This document shows positions 13,928 through 26,667 of a stretch of DNA of 64,000 bases, piece by piece. The notes below the pieces were generated by a model. That model did no database searches and was not told the DNA's origin. It worked only from the letters and a program-made list of their open reading frames with translations. This DNA comes from Henricia sp. BOLD:AAB3569 (Eukaryota > Echinodermata > Asteroidea > Spinulosida > Echinasteridae): contig JBBELK010001543.1 in the NCBI GenBank assembly GCA_037783545.1, positions 186,001 through 250,000 on the forward strand, in the 5' to 3' direction. The translations under genes and the position numbers were made by a program. Positions within the stretch are counted from its first letter, which is position 1. Every line of letters starts with the position of its first letter.

Positions 13928-15713
13928 GTGCGCAATATAGAGAGTTTAGGGCATGCAAAATTTGAAGTTCGTCGGAACATTTTTCAACCTCCAAATTTGC
14001 CGACGTTTGGACCACACTTTGACCAAATTGCCGAGCCAAACTGCGGTGCGTTAACGACAGTCCGAATGACTGAGCATGCGCACAACTCAGGAGTACCCCA
14101 AAGATGTGTGTACAGACAGCCACGGTTTGCGTGAGAGCAGTCAGGAAGCCTCAACCCAGTTTTTTCTAAACTTTGAAATTTCTCTGCCATTTCCCGGCGA
14201 AAGTCTGTCAATTTTTTTATGACAAGTGCGCAATATAGAGAGTTTAGGGCATGCAAAATTTGAAGTTCGTCGGAACATTTTTCGACCTCCAAATTTGCCG
14301 ACGTTTGGACCACACTTTGACCAAATTGCCGAGCCAAACTGCGGTGCGTTAACGACAGTCCGAATGACTGAGCATGCGCACAACTCAGGAGTACCTCAAA
14401 GAGGTGTGTACAGACAGCCACGGTTTGCGTGAGAGCAGTCAGGAAGCCTCAACCCAGTTTTTTCTAAACTTTGAAATTTCTCTGCCATTTCCCGGCGAAA
14501 GTCTGTCAATTTTTTATGACAAGTGCGCAATATAGAGAGTTTAGGGCATGCAAAATTTGAAGTTCGTCGGAACATTTTTCGACCTCCAAATTTGCCGACG
14601 TTTGGACCACACTTTGACCAAATTGCCGAGCCAAACTGCGGTGCGTTAACGACAGTCCGAATGACTGAGCATGCGCACAACTCAGGAGTACCCCAAAGAG
14701 GTGTGTACAGACAGCCACGGTTTGCGTGAGAGCAGTCAGGAAGCCTCAACCCAGTTTTTTTCTAAACTTTGAAATTTCTCTGCCATTTCCCGGCGAAAGT
14801 CTGTCAATTTTTTATGACAAGTGCGCAATATAGAGAGTTTAGGGCATGCAAAATTTGAAGTTCGTCGGAACATTTTTCAACCTCCAAATTTGCCGACGTT
14901 TGGACCACACTTTGACCAAATTGCCGAGCCAAACTGCGGTGCGTTAACGACAGTCCGAATGACTGAGCATGCGCACAACTCAGGAGTACCCCAAAGATGT
15001 GTGTACAGACAGCCACGGTTTGCGTGAGAGCAGTCAGGAAGCCTCAACCCAGTTTTTTCTAAACTTTGAAATTTCTCTGCCATTTCCCGGCGAAAGTCTG
15101 TCAATTTTTTTATGACAAGTGCGCAATATAGAGAGTTTAGGGCATGCAAAATTTGAAGTTCGTCGGAACATTTTTCGACCTCCAAATTTGCCGACGTTTG
15201 GACCACACTTTGACCAAATTGCCGAGCCAAACTGCGGTGCGTTAACGACAGTCCGAATGACTGAGCATGCGCACAACTCAGGAGTACCTCAAAGAGGTGT
15301 GTACAGACAGCCACGGTTTGCGTGAGAGCAGTCAGGAAGCCTCAACCCAGTTTTTTCTAAACTTTGAAATTTCTCTGCCATTTCCCGGCGAAAGTCTGTC
15401 AATTTTTTATGACAAGTGCGCAATATAGAGAGTTTAGGGCATGCAAAATTTGAAGTTCGTCGGAACATTTTTCGACCTCCAAATTTGCCGACGTTTGGAC
15501 CACACTTTGACCAAATTGCCGAGCCAAACTGCGGTGCGTTAACGACAGTCCGAATGACTGAGCATGCGCACAACTCAGGAGTACCCCAAAGAGGTGTGTA
15601 CAGACAGCCACGGTTTGCGTGAGAGCAGTCAGGAAGCCTCAACCCAGTTTTTTCTAAACTTTGAAATTTCTCTTCCATTTCCCGGCGAAAGTCTGTCAAT
15701 TTTGTATGACAAG
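13928..15713 (+). repeat. Trimer repeat (893 bp period), second pair
   Basis: The unit 13928-14820 is repeated at 14821-15713. The lead monomer of each carries both TTTTTCAACCTCC and AAAGATGTGTG, and the second carries GAGTACCTCAAAG, in the same order. The AAATTTCCGAGCC monomer at 13333 recurs at 15713, 2380 bp (8 monomers) later, which indicates a larger duplication overlapping this one. Confidence 0.8.
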
Positions 15714-16307
15714 TGCGCAATATAGAGAGTTTAGGGCATGCAAAATTTGAAGTTCGTCGGAACATTTTTCGACCTCCAAATTTGCCGACGTTTGGACCAC
15801 ACTTTGACCAAATTTCCGAGCCAAACTGCGGTGCGTTAACGACAGTCCGAATGACTGAGCATGCGCACAACTCAGGAGTACCCCAAAGAGGTGTGTACAG
15901 ACAGCCACGGTTTGCGTGAGAGCAGTCAGGAAGCCTCAACCCAGTTTTTTCTAAACTTTGAAATTTCTCTGCCATTTCCCGGCGAAAGTCTGTCAATTTG
16001 TTATGACAAGTGCGCAATATAGAGAGTTTAGGGCATGCAAAATTTGAAGTTCGTCGGAACATTTTTCGACCTCCAAATTTGCCGACGTTTGGACCACACT
16101 TTGACCAAATTGCCGAGCCAAACTGCGGTGCGTTAACGACAGTCCGAATGACTGAGCATGCGCACAACTCAGGAGTACCCCAAAGAGGTGTGTACAGACA
16201 GCCACGGTTTGCGTGAGAGCAGTCAGGAAGCCTCAACCCAGTTTTTTTCTAAACTTTGAAATTTCTCTGCCATTTCCCGGCGAAAGTCTGTCAATTTTTT
16301 ATGACAA

Positions 16308-19300
16308 GTGCGCAATATAGAGAGTTTAGGGCATGCAAAATTTGAAGTTCGTCGGAACATTTTTCAACCTCCAAATTTGCCGACGTTTGGACCACACTTT
16401 GACCAAATTGCCGAGCCAAACTGCGGTGCGTTAACGACAGTCCGAATGACTGAGCATGCGCACAACTCAGGAGTATCCCAAAGAGGTGTGTACAGACAGC
16501 CACGGTTTGCGTGAGAGCAGTCAGGAAGCCTCAACCCAGTTTTTTTTCTAAACTTTGAAATTTCTCTGCCATTTCCCGGCGAAAGTCTGTCAATTTTGTA
16601 TGACAAGTGCGCAATATAGAGAGTTTAGGGCATGCAAAATTTGAAATTCGTCGGAACATTTTTCGACCTCCAAATTTGCCGACGTTTGGACCACACTTTG
16701 ACCAAATTGCCGAGCCAAACTGCGGTGCGTTAACGACAGTCCGAATGACTGAGCATGCGCACAACTCAGGAGTACCCCAAAGAGGTGTGTACAGACAGCC
16801 ACGGTTTGCGTGAGAGCAGTCAGGAAGCCTCAACCAAGTTTTTTCTAAACTTTGAAATTTATCTGCCATTTCCTGGCGAAAGTCTGTCAATTTTTTATGA
16901 CAAGTGCGCAATATAGAGAGTTTAGGGCATGCAAAATTTGAAGTTCGTCGGAACATTTTTCGACCTCCAAATTTGCCGACGTTTGGACCACACTTTGACC
17001 AAATTGCCGAGCCAAACTGCGGTGCGTTAACGACAGTCCGAATGACTGAGCATGCGCACAACTCAGGAGTACCCCAAAGAGGTGTGTACAGACAGCCACG
17101 GTTTGCGTGAGAGCAGTCAGGAAGCCTCAACCCAGTTTTTTCTAAACTTTGAAATTTCTCTGCCATTTCCCGGCGAAAGTCTGTCAATTTTTTATGACAA
17201 GTGCGCAATATAGAGAGTTTAGGGCATGCAAAATTTGAAGTTCGTCGGAACATTTTTCGACCTCCAAATTTGCCGACGTTTGGACCACACTTTGACCAAA
17301 TTGCCGAGCCAAACTGCGGTGCGTTAACGACAGTCCGAATGACTGAGCATGCGCACAACTCAGGAGTACCCCAAAGAGGTGTGTACAGACAGCCACGGTT
17401 TGCGTGAGAGCAGTCAGGAAGCCTCAACCCAGTTTTTTCTAAACTTTGAAATTTCTCTGCCATTTCCCGGCGAAAGTCTGTCAATTTGTTATGACAAGTG
17501 CGCAATATAGAGAGTTTAGGGCATGCAAAATTTGAAGTTCGTCGGAACATTTTTCGACCTCCAAATTTGCCGACGTTTGGACCACACTTTGACCAAATTG
17601 CCGAGCCAAACTGCGGTGCGTTAACGACAGTCCGAATGACTGAGCATGCGCACAACTCAGGAGTACCCCAAAGAGGTGTGTACAGACAGCCACGGTTTGC
17701 GTGAGAGCAGTCAGGAAGCCTCAACCCAGTTTTTTTCTAAACTTTGAAATTTCTCTGCCATTTCCCGGCGAAAGTCTGTCAATTTTTTATGACAAGTGCG
17801 CAATATAGAGAGTTTAGGGCATGCAAAATTTGAAGTTCGTCGGAACATTTTTCAACCTCCAAATTTGCCGACGTTTGGACCACACTTTGACCAAATTGCC
17901 GAGCCAAACTGCGGTGCGTTAACGACAGTCCGAATGACTGAGCATGCGCACAACTCAGGAGTATCCCAAAGAGGTGTGTACAGACAGCCACGGTTTGCGT
18001 GAGAGCAGTCAGGAAGCCTCAACCCAGTTTTTTTTCTAAACTTTGAAATTTCTCTGCCATTTCCCGGCGAAAGTCTGTCAATTTTGTATGACAAGTGCGC
18101 AATATAGAGAGTTTAGGGCATGCAAAATTTGAAATTCGTCGGAACATTTTTCGACCTCCAAATTTGCCGACGTTTGTACAACACTTTGACCAAATTGCCG
18201 AGCCAAACTGCGGTGCGTTAACGACAGTCCGAATGACTGAGCATGCGCACAACTCAGGAGTACCCCAAAGAGGTGTGTACAGACAGCCACGGTTTGCGTG
18301 AGAGCAGTCAGGAAGCCTCAACCCAGTTTTTTCTAAACTTTGAAATTTCTCTGCCATTTCCCGGCGAAAGTCTGTCAATTTTTTATGACAAGTGCGCAAT
18401 ATAGAGAGTTTAGGGCATGCAAAATTTGAAGTTCGTCGGAACATTTTTCGACCTCCAAATTTGCCGACGTTTGGACCACACTTTGACCAAATTGCCGAGC
18501 CAAACTGCGGTGCGTTAACGACAGTCCGAATGACTGAGCATGCGCACAACTCAGGAGTACCCCAAAGAGGTGTGTACAGACAGCCACGGTTTGCGTGAGA
18601 GCAGTCAGGAAGCCTCAACCCAGTTTTTTCTAAACTTTGAAATTTCTCTGCCATTTCCCGGCGAAAGTCTGTCAATTTTTTATGACAAGTGCGCAATATA
18701 GAGAGTTTAGGGCATGCAAAATTTGAAGTTCGTCGGAACATTTTTCGACCTCCAAATTTGCCGACGTTTGGACCACACTTTGACCAAATTGCCGAGCCAA
18801 ACTGCGGTGCGTTAACGACAGTCCGAATGACTGAGCATGCGCACAACTCAGGAGTACCCCAAAGAGGTGTGTACAGACAGCCACGGTTTGCGTGAGAGCA
18901 GTCAGGAAGCCTCAACCCAGTTTTTTTCTAAACTTTGAAATTTCTCCGCCATTTCCCGGCGAAAGTCTGTCAATTTTTTATGACAAGTGCGCAATATAGA
19001 GAGTTTAGGGCATGCAAAATTTGAAGTTCGTCGGAACATTTTTCAACCTCCAAATTTGCCGACGTTTGGACCACACTTTGACCAAATTGCCGAGCCAAAC
19101 TGCGGTGCGTTAACGACAGTCCGAATGACTGAGCATGCGCACAACTCAGGAGTATCCCAAAGAGGTGTGTACAGACAGCCACGGTTTGCGTGAGAGCAGT
19201 CAGGAAGCCTCAACCCAGTTTTTTTTCTAAACTTTGAAATTTCTCTGCCATTTCCCGGCGAAAGTCTGTCAATTTTGTATGACAAGTGCGCAATATAGAG

Positions 19301-20177
19301 AGTTTAGGGCATGCAAAATTTGAAATTCGTCGGAACATTTTTCGACCTCCAAATTTGCCGACGTTTGTACAACACTTTGACCAAATTGCCGAGCCAAACT
19401 GCGGTGCGTTAACGACAGTCCGAATGACTGAGCATGCGCACAACTCAGGAGTACCCCAAAGAGGTGTGTACAGACAGCCACGGTTTGCGTGAGAGCAGTC
19501 AGGAAGCCTCAACCCAGTTTTTTCTAAACTTTGAAATTTCTCTGCCATTTCCCGGCGAAAGTCTGTCAATTTTTTATGACAAGTGCGCAATATAGAGAGT
19601 TTAGGGCATGCAAAATTTGAAGTTCGTCGGAACATTTTTCGACCTCCAAATTTGCCGACGTTTGGACCACACTTTGACCAAATTGCCGAGCCAAACTGCG
19701 GTGCGTTAACGACAGTCCGAATGACTGAGCATGCGCACAACTCAGGAGTACCCCAAAGAGGTGTGTACAGACAGCCACGGTTTGCGTGAGAGCAGTCAGG
19801 AAGCCTCAACCCAGTTTTTTCTAAACTTTGAAATTTCTCTGCCATTTCCCGGCGAAAGTCTGTCAATTTTTTATGACAAGTGCGCAATATAGAGAGTTTA
19901 GGGCATGCAAAATTTGAAGTTCGTCGGAACATTTTTCGACCTCCAAATTTGCCGACGTTTGGACCACACTTTGACCAAATTGCCGAGCCAAACTGCGGTG
20001 CGTTAACGACAGTCCGAATGACTGAGCATGCGCACAACTCAGGAGTACCCCAAAGAGGTGTGTACAGACAGCCACGGTTTGCGTGAGAGCAGTCAGGAAG
20101 CCTCAACCCAGTTTTTTTCTAAACTTTGAAATTTCTCCGCCATTTCCCGGCGAAAGTCTGTCAATTTTTTATGACAA
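16308..20177 (+). repeat. Higher-order block: 5-mer, then two 4-mers (1488, 1191, 1191 bp)
   Basis: A lead monomer with TTTTTCAACCTCC and GAGTATCCCAAAG starts at 16308, 17796 and 18987. Each is followed by an eight-T run and a monomer with TTTGAAATTCGTCGG. The last two copies (17796-18986 and 18987-20177) also share GACGTTTGTACAACAC (about 18172 and 19363) and CTCCGCCATTTCC near their ends, so they are each other's closest relatives. The first unit has one extra monomer. Confidence 0.85.
16904..17200 (+). repeat. Representative satellite monomer (297 bp)
   Basis: This copy is close to the array consensus. Counting from its first base, landmarks are GCATGC at 24-29, a TTCGTCGGAA stretch at 41-50, CCAAATTTGCCGA at 64-76 with a one-base-shorter relative CCAAATTGCCGA about 32 bp later, GTTAAC at 123-128, a second GCATGC inside TGAGCATGCGCA at 143-154, and T-runs at 233-238 and 285-290. 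Hand-counted composition is 68 G and 70 C in 297 bp, with 16 CpG. The phase chosen for the start is arbitrary. I do not recognise the family. Confidence 0.95.
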
Positions 20178-21958
20178 GTGCGCAATATAGAGAGTTTAGG
20201 GCATGCAAAATTTGAAGTTCGTCGGAACATTTTTCGACCTCCAAATTTGCCGACGTTTGGAACACACTTTGACCAAATTGCCGAGCCAAACTGCGGTGCG
20301 TTAACGACAGTCCGAATGACTGAGCATGCGCACAACTCAGGAGTACCCCAAAGAGGTGTGTACAGACAGCCACGGTTTGCGTGAGAGCAGTCAGGAAGCC
20401 TCAACCCAGTTTTTTCTAAACTTTGAAATTTCTCTGCCATTTCCCGGCGAAAGTCTGTCATTTTTTTATGACAAGTGCGCAATATAGAGAGTTTAGGGCA
20501 TGCAAAATTTGAAGTTCGTCGAAAATTTTTCGACCTTCAAATTTGCCGACGTTTGGACCACACTTTGACCAAATTGCCGAGCCAAACTGCGGTGCGTTAA
20601 CGACAGTCCGAATGACTGAGCATGCGCACAACTCAGGAGTACCCCAAAGAGGTGTGTACAGACAGCCACGGTTTGCGTGAGAGCAGTCAGGAAGCCTCAA
20701 CCCAGTTTTTTCTAAACTTTGAAATTTCTCTGCCATTTCCCGGCGAAAGTCTGTCAATTTTTTATGACAAGTGCGCAATATAGAGAGTTTAGGGCATGCA
20801 AAATTTGAAGTTCGTCGGAACATTTTTCGACCTCCAAATTTGCCGACGTTTGGACCACACTTTGACCAAATTGCCGAGCCAAACTGCGGTGCGTTAACGA
20901 CAGTCCGAATGACTGAGCATGCGCACAACTCAGGAGTACCCCAAAGAGGTGTGTACAGACAGCCACGGTTTGCGTGAGAGCAGTCAGGAAGCCTCAACCC
21001 AGTTTTTTCTAAACTTTGAAATTTCTCTGCCATTTCCCGGCGAAAGTCTGTCAATTTTTTATGACAAGTGCGCAATATAGAGAGTTTAGGGCATGCAAAA
21101 TTTGAAGTTCGTCGGAACATTTTTCGACCTTCAAATTTGCCGACGTTTGGACCACACTTTGACCAAATTGCCGAGCCAAACTGCGGTGCGTTAACGACAG
21201 TCCGAATGACTGAGCATGCGCACAACTCAGGAGTACCCCAAAGAGGTGTGTACAGACAGCCACGGTTTGCGTGAGAGCAGTCAGGAAGCCTCAACCCAGT
21301 TTTTTCTAAACTTTGAAATTTCTCTGCCATTTCCCGGCGAAAGTCTGTCAATTTTGTATGACAAGTGCGCAATATAGAGAGTTTAGGGCATGCTAAATTT
21401 GAAGTTCGTCGAAAATTTTTCGACCTCCAAATTTGCCGACGTTTGGACCACACTTTGACCAAATTGCCGAGCCAAACTGCGGTGCGTTAACGACAGTCCG
21501 AATGACTGAGCATGCGCACAACTCAGGAGTACCCCAAAGAGGTGTGTACAGACAGCCACGGTTTGCGTGAGAGCAGTCAGGAAGCCTCAACCCAGTTTTT
21601 TTCTAAACTTTGAAATTTCGCTGCCATTTCCCGGCGAAAGTCTGTCAATTTGTTATGACAAGTGCGCAATATAGAGAGTTTAGGGCATGCAAAATTTGAA
21701 GTTCGTCGGAACATTTTTCGACCTCCAAATTTGCCGACGTTTGGACCACACTTTGACCAAATTTCCGAGCCAAACTGCGGTGCGTTAACGACAGTCCGAA
21801 TGACTGAGCATGCGCACAACTCAGGAGTACCCCAAAGAGGTGTGTACAGACAGCCACGGTTTGCGTGAGAGCAGTCAGGAAGCCTCAACCCAGTTTTTTC
21901 TAAACTTTGAAATTTCTCTGCCATTTCCCGGCGAAAGTCTGTCAATTTGTTATGACAA

Positions 21959-23146
21959 GTGCGCAATATAGAGAGTTTAGGGCTTGCAAAATTTGAAGTT
22001 CGTCGGAACATTTTTCGACCTTCAAATTTGCTGACGTTTGGACCACACTTTGACCAAATTGCCGAGCCAAACTGCGGTGCGTTAACGACAGTCCGAATGA
22101 CTGAGCATGCGCACAACTCAGGAGTACCCCAAAGAGGTGTGTACAGACAGCCACGGTTTGCGTGAGAGCAGTCAGGAAGCCTCAACCCAGTTTTTTCTAA
22201 ACTTTGACATTTCTCTGCCATTTCCCGGCGAAAGTCTGTCAATTTTTTATGACAAGTGCGCAATATAGAGAGTTTAGGGCATGCAAAATTTGAAGTTCGT
22301 CGGAACATTTTTCGACCTCCAAATTTGCCGACGTTTGGACCACACTTTGACCAAATTGCCGAGCCAAACTGCGGTGCGTTAACGACAGTCCGAATGACTG
22401 AGCATGCGCACAACTCAGGAGTACCCCAAAGAGGTGTGTACAGACAGCCACGGTTTGCGTGAGAGCAGTCAGGAAGCCTCAACCCAGTTTTTTCTAAACT
22501 TTGAAATTTCTCTGCCATTTCCCGGCGAAAGTCTGTCAATTTGTTATGACAAGTGCGCAATATAGAGAGTTTAGGGCTTGCAAAATTTGAAGTTCGTCGG
22601 AACATTTTTCGACCTTCAAATTTGCCGACGTTTGGACCACACTTTGACCAAATTGCCGAGCCAAACTGCGGTGCGTTAACGACAGTCCGAATGACTGAGC
22701 ATGCGCACAACTCAGGAGTACCCCAAAGAGGTGTGTACAGACAGCCACGGTTTGCGTGAGAGCAGTCAGGAAGCCTCAACCCAGTTTTTTCTAAACTTTG
22801 ACATTTCTCTGCCATTTCCCGGCGAAAGTCTGTCAATTTTTTATGACAAGTGCGCAATATAGAGAGTTTAGGGCATGCAAAATTTGAAGTTCGTCGGAAC
22901 ATTTTTCGACCTCCAAATTTGCCGACGTTTGGACCACACTTTGACCAAATTGCCGAGCCAAACTGCGGTGCGTTAACGACAGTCCGAATGACTGAGCATG
23001 CGCACAACTCAGGAGTACCCCAAAGAGGTGTGTACAGACAGCCACGGTTTGCGTGAGAGCAGTCAGGAAGCCTCAACCCAGTTTTTTCTAAACTTTGACA
23101 TTTCTCTGCCATTTCCCGGCGAAAGTCTGTCAATTTTTTATGACAA
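21959..23146 (+). repeat. Dimer duplication (2 x about 594 bp)
   Basis: Monomers at 21959 and 22553 share TTAGGGCTTGCAAAA and TCGACCTTCAAATTT, and each is followed by GACATTTCTC before a normal monomer. The two copies differ by GCTGACG at 22030 against GCCGACG. Confidence 0.75.
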
Positions 23147-26100
23147 GTGCGCAATATAGAGAGTTTAGGGCATGCAAAATTTGAAGTTCGTCGGAACATT
23201 TTTCGACCTCCAAATTTGCCGACGTTTGGACCACACTTTGACCAAATTGCCGAGCCAAACTGCGGTGCGTTAACGACAGTCCGAATGACTGAGCATGCGC
23301 ACAACTCAGGAGTACCCCAAAGAGGTGTGTACAGACAGCCACGGTTTGCGTGAGAGCAGTCAGGAAGCCTCAACCCAGTTTTTTCTAAACTTTGAAATTT
23401 CTCTGCCATTTCCCGGCGAAAGTCTGTCAATTTTTTATGACAAGTGCGCAATATAGAGAGTTTAGGGCATGCAAAATTTGAAGTTCGTCGGAACATTTTT
23501 CGACCTCCAAATTTGCCGACGTTTGGACCACACTTTGACCAAATTGCCGAGCCAAACTGCGGTGCGTTAACGACAGTCCGAATGACTGAGCATGCGCACA
23601 ACTCAGGAGTACCCCAAAGAGGTGTGTACAGACAGCCACGGTTTGCGTGAGAGCAGTCAGGAAGCCTCAACCCAGTTTTTTTCTAAACTTTGAAATTTCT
23701 CGGCCATTTCCCGGCGAAAGTCTGTCAATTTTTTATGACAAGTGCGCAATATAGAGAGTTTAGGGCATGCAAAATTTGAAGTTCGTCGGAACATTTTTCG
23801 ACCTCCAAATTTGCCGACGTTTGGACCACACTTTGACCAAATTGCCGAGCCAAACTGCGGTGCGTTAACGACAGTCCGAATGACTGAGCATGCGCACAAC
23901 TCAGGAGTACCCCAAAGAGGTGTGTACAGACAGCCACGGTTTGCGTGAGAGCAGTCAGGAAGCCTCAACCCAGTTTTTTCTAAACTTTGAAATTTCTCTG
24001 CCATTTCCCGGCGAAAGTCTGTCAATTTTTTTATGACAAGTGCGCAATATAGAGAGTTTAGGGCATGCAAAATTTGAAGTTCGTCGGAACATTTTTCGAC
24101 CTCCAAATTTGCCGACGTTTGGACCACACTTTGACCAAATTGCCGAGCCAAACTGCGGTGCGTTAACGACAGTCCGAATGACTGAGCATGCGCACAACTC
24201 AGGAGTACCCCAAAGAGGTATGTACAGACAGCCACGGTTTGCGTGAGAGCAGTCAGGAAGCCTCAACCCAGTTTTTTCTAAACTTTGAAATTTCTCTGCC
24301 ATTTCCCGGCGAAAGTCTGTCAATTTTTTATGACAAGTGCGCAATATAGAGAGTTTAGGGCATGCAAAATTTGAAGTTCGTCGGAACATTTTTCGACCTT
24401 CAAATTTGCCGACGTTTGGACCACACTTTGACCAAATTGCCGAGCCAAACTGCGGTGCGTTAACGACAGTCCGAATGACTGAGCATGCGCACAACTCAGG
24501 AGTACCCCAAAGAGGTGTGTACAGACAGCCACGGTTTGCGTGAGAGCAGTCAGGAAGCCTCAACCCAGTTTTTTCTAAACTTTGAAATTTCTCTGCCATT
24601 TCCAGGCGAAAGTCTGTCAATTTTTTATGACAAGTGCGCAATATAGAGAGTTTAGGGCATGCAAAATTTGAAGTTCGTCGGAACATTTTTCGACCTCCAA
24701 ATTTGCCGACGTTTGGACCACACTTTGACCAAATTGCCAAGCCAAACTGCGGTGCGTTAACGACAGTCCGAATGACTGAGCATGCGCACAACTCAGGAGT
24801 ACCCCAAAGAGGTGTGTACAGACAGCCACGGTTTGCGTGAGAGCAGTCAGGAAGCCTCAACCCAGTTTTTTCTAAACTTTGAAATTTCTCTGCCATTTCC
24901 CGGCGAAAGTCTGTCAATTTTTTATGACAAGTGCGCAATATAGAGAGTTTAGGGCATGCAAAATTTGAAGTTCGTCGGAACATTTTTCGACCTCCAAATT
25001 TGCCGACGTTTGGACCACACTTTGACCAAATTGCCGAGCCAAACTGCGGTGCGTTAACGACAGTCCGAATGACTGAGCATGCGCACAACTCAGGAGTACC
25101 CTAAAGAGGTGTGTACAGACAGCCACGGTTTGCGTGAGAGCAGTCAGGAAGCCTCAACCCAGTTTTTTCTAAACTTTGAAATTTCTCTGGCATTTCCCGG
25201 CGAAAGTCTGTCATTTTTTTATGACAAGTGCGCAATATAGAGAGTTTAGGGCATGCAAAATTTGAAGTTCGTCGGAACATTTTTCGACCTCCAAATTTGC
25301 CGACGTTTGGACCACACTTTGACCAAATTGCCGAGCCAAACTAGGGTGCGTTAACGACAGTCCGAATGACTGAGCATGCGCACAACTCAGGAGTACCCCA
25401 AAGAGGTGTGTACAGACAGCCACGGTTTGCGTGAGAGCAGTCAGGAAGCCTCAACCCAGTTTTTTCTAAACTTTGAAATTTCTCTGCCATTTCCCGGCGA
25501 AAGTCTGTCAATTTTTTATGACAAGTGCGCAATATAGAGAGTTTAGGGCATGCAAAATTTGAAGTTCGTCGGAACATTTTTCGACCTCCAAATTTGCCGA
25601 CGTTTGGACCACACTTTGACCAAATTGCCGAGCCAAACTGCGGTGCGTTAACGACAGTCCGAATGACTGAGCATGCGCACAACTCAGGAGTACCCCAAAG
25701 AGGTGTGTACAGACAGCCACGGTTTGCGTGAGAGCAGTCAGAAAGCCTCAACCCAGTTTTTTCTAAACTTTGAAATTTCTCTGCCATTTCCCGGCGAAAG
25801 TCTGTCAATTTTTTATGACAAGTGCGCAATATAGAGAGTTTAGGGCATGCAAAATTTGAAGTTCGTCGGAACATTTTTCGACCTCCAAATTTGCCGACGT
25901 TTGGACCACACTTTGACCAAATTGCCGAGCCAAACTGCGGTGCGTTAACGACAGTCCGAATGACTGAGCATGCGCACAACTCAGGAGTACCCCAAAGAGG
26001 TGTGTACAGACAGCCACGGTTTGCGTGAGAGCAGTCAGGAAGCCTCAACCCAGTTTTTTCTAAACTTTGAAATTTCTCTGCCATTTCCCGGCGAAAGTCT

Positions 26101-26415
26101 GTCAATTTTTTATGACAAGTGCGCAATATAGAGAGTTTAGGGCATGCAAATTTTGAAGTTCGTCGGAACATTTTTCGACCTCCAAATTTGCCGACGTTTG
26201 GACCACACTTTGACCAAATTGCCGAGCCAAACTGCGGTGCGTTAACGACAGTCCGAATGACTGAGCATGCGCACAACTCAGGAGTATCCCAAAGAGGTGT
26301 GTACAGACAGCCACGGTTTGCGTGAGAGCAGTCAGGAAGCCTCAACCCAGTTTTTTCTAAACTTTGAAATTTCTCTGCCATTTCCCGGCGAAAGTCTGTC
26401 AATTTTTTATGACAA

Positions 26416-26667
26416 GTGCGCAATATAGAGAGTTTAGGGCATGCACAATTTGAAGTTCGTCGGAACATTTTTCGACCTCAAACTGCGGTGCGTTAACGAC
26501 AGTCCGAATGACTGAGCATGCGCACAACTCAGGAGTACCCCAAAGAGGTGTGTACAGACAGCCACGGTTTGCGTGAGAGCAGTCAGGAAGCCTCAACCCA
26601 GTTTTTTCTAAACTTTGAAATTTCTCTGCCATTTCCCGGCGAAAGTCTGTCAATTTTTTTATGACAA
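26416..26667 (+). repeat. Truncated monomer (46 bp deletion), copy 1
   Basis: CGACCTC joins directly to AAACTGCGG near 26479, removing 46 bp found in normal monomers. The joined ends share a short similar sequence (CTCCAAA and GCCAAAC), consistent with microhomology-associated deletion. GCACAATTTG replaces GCAAAATTTG just upstream. Length is 252 bp. Confidence 0.9.

Noticed and set aside
16940..16955. Pol III B-box-like AGTTCGTCGG, suggesting a tRNA- or SINE-derived satellite
   Set aside because: Too many mismatches to GGTTCGANTCC, no matching A box at suitable distance, and no cloverleaf.
16940..16965. CENP-B box resemblance at TTCGTCGGAA, and again at TTTCGCCGGGAAATGG on the other strand
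   Set aside because: The first matches TTCG and the central A but lacks the CGGG half. The second matches only part of the essential positions. Neither meets the required core.
16887..17099. 70-codon frame with a signal-peptide-like start repeated in every monomer
   Set aside because: It is antisense to another open frame of the same repeat, ends at the variable T-run, and shows no selection. The hydrophobic start looks like chance.
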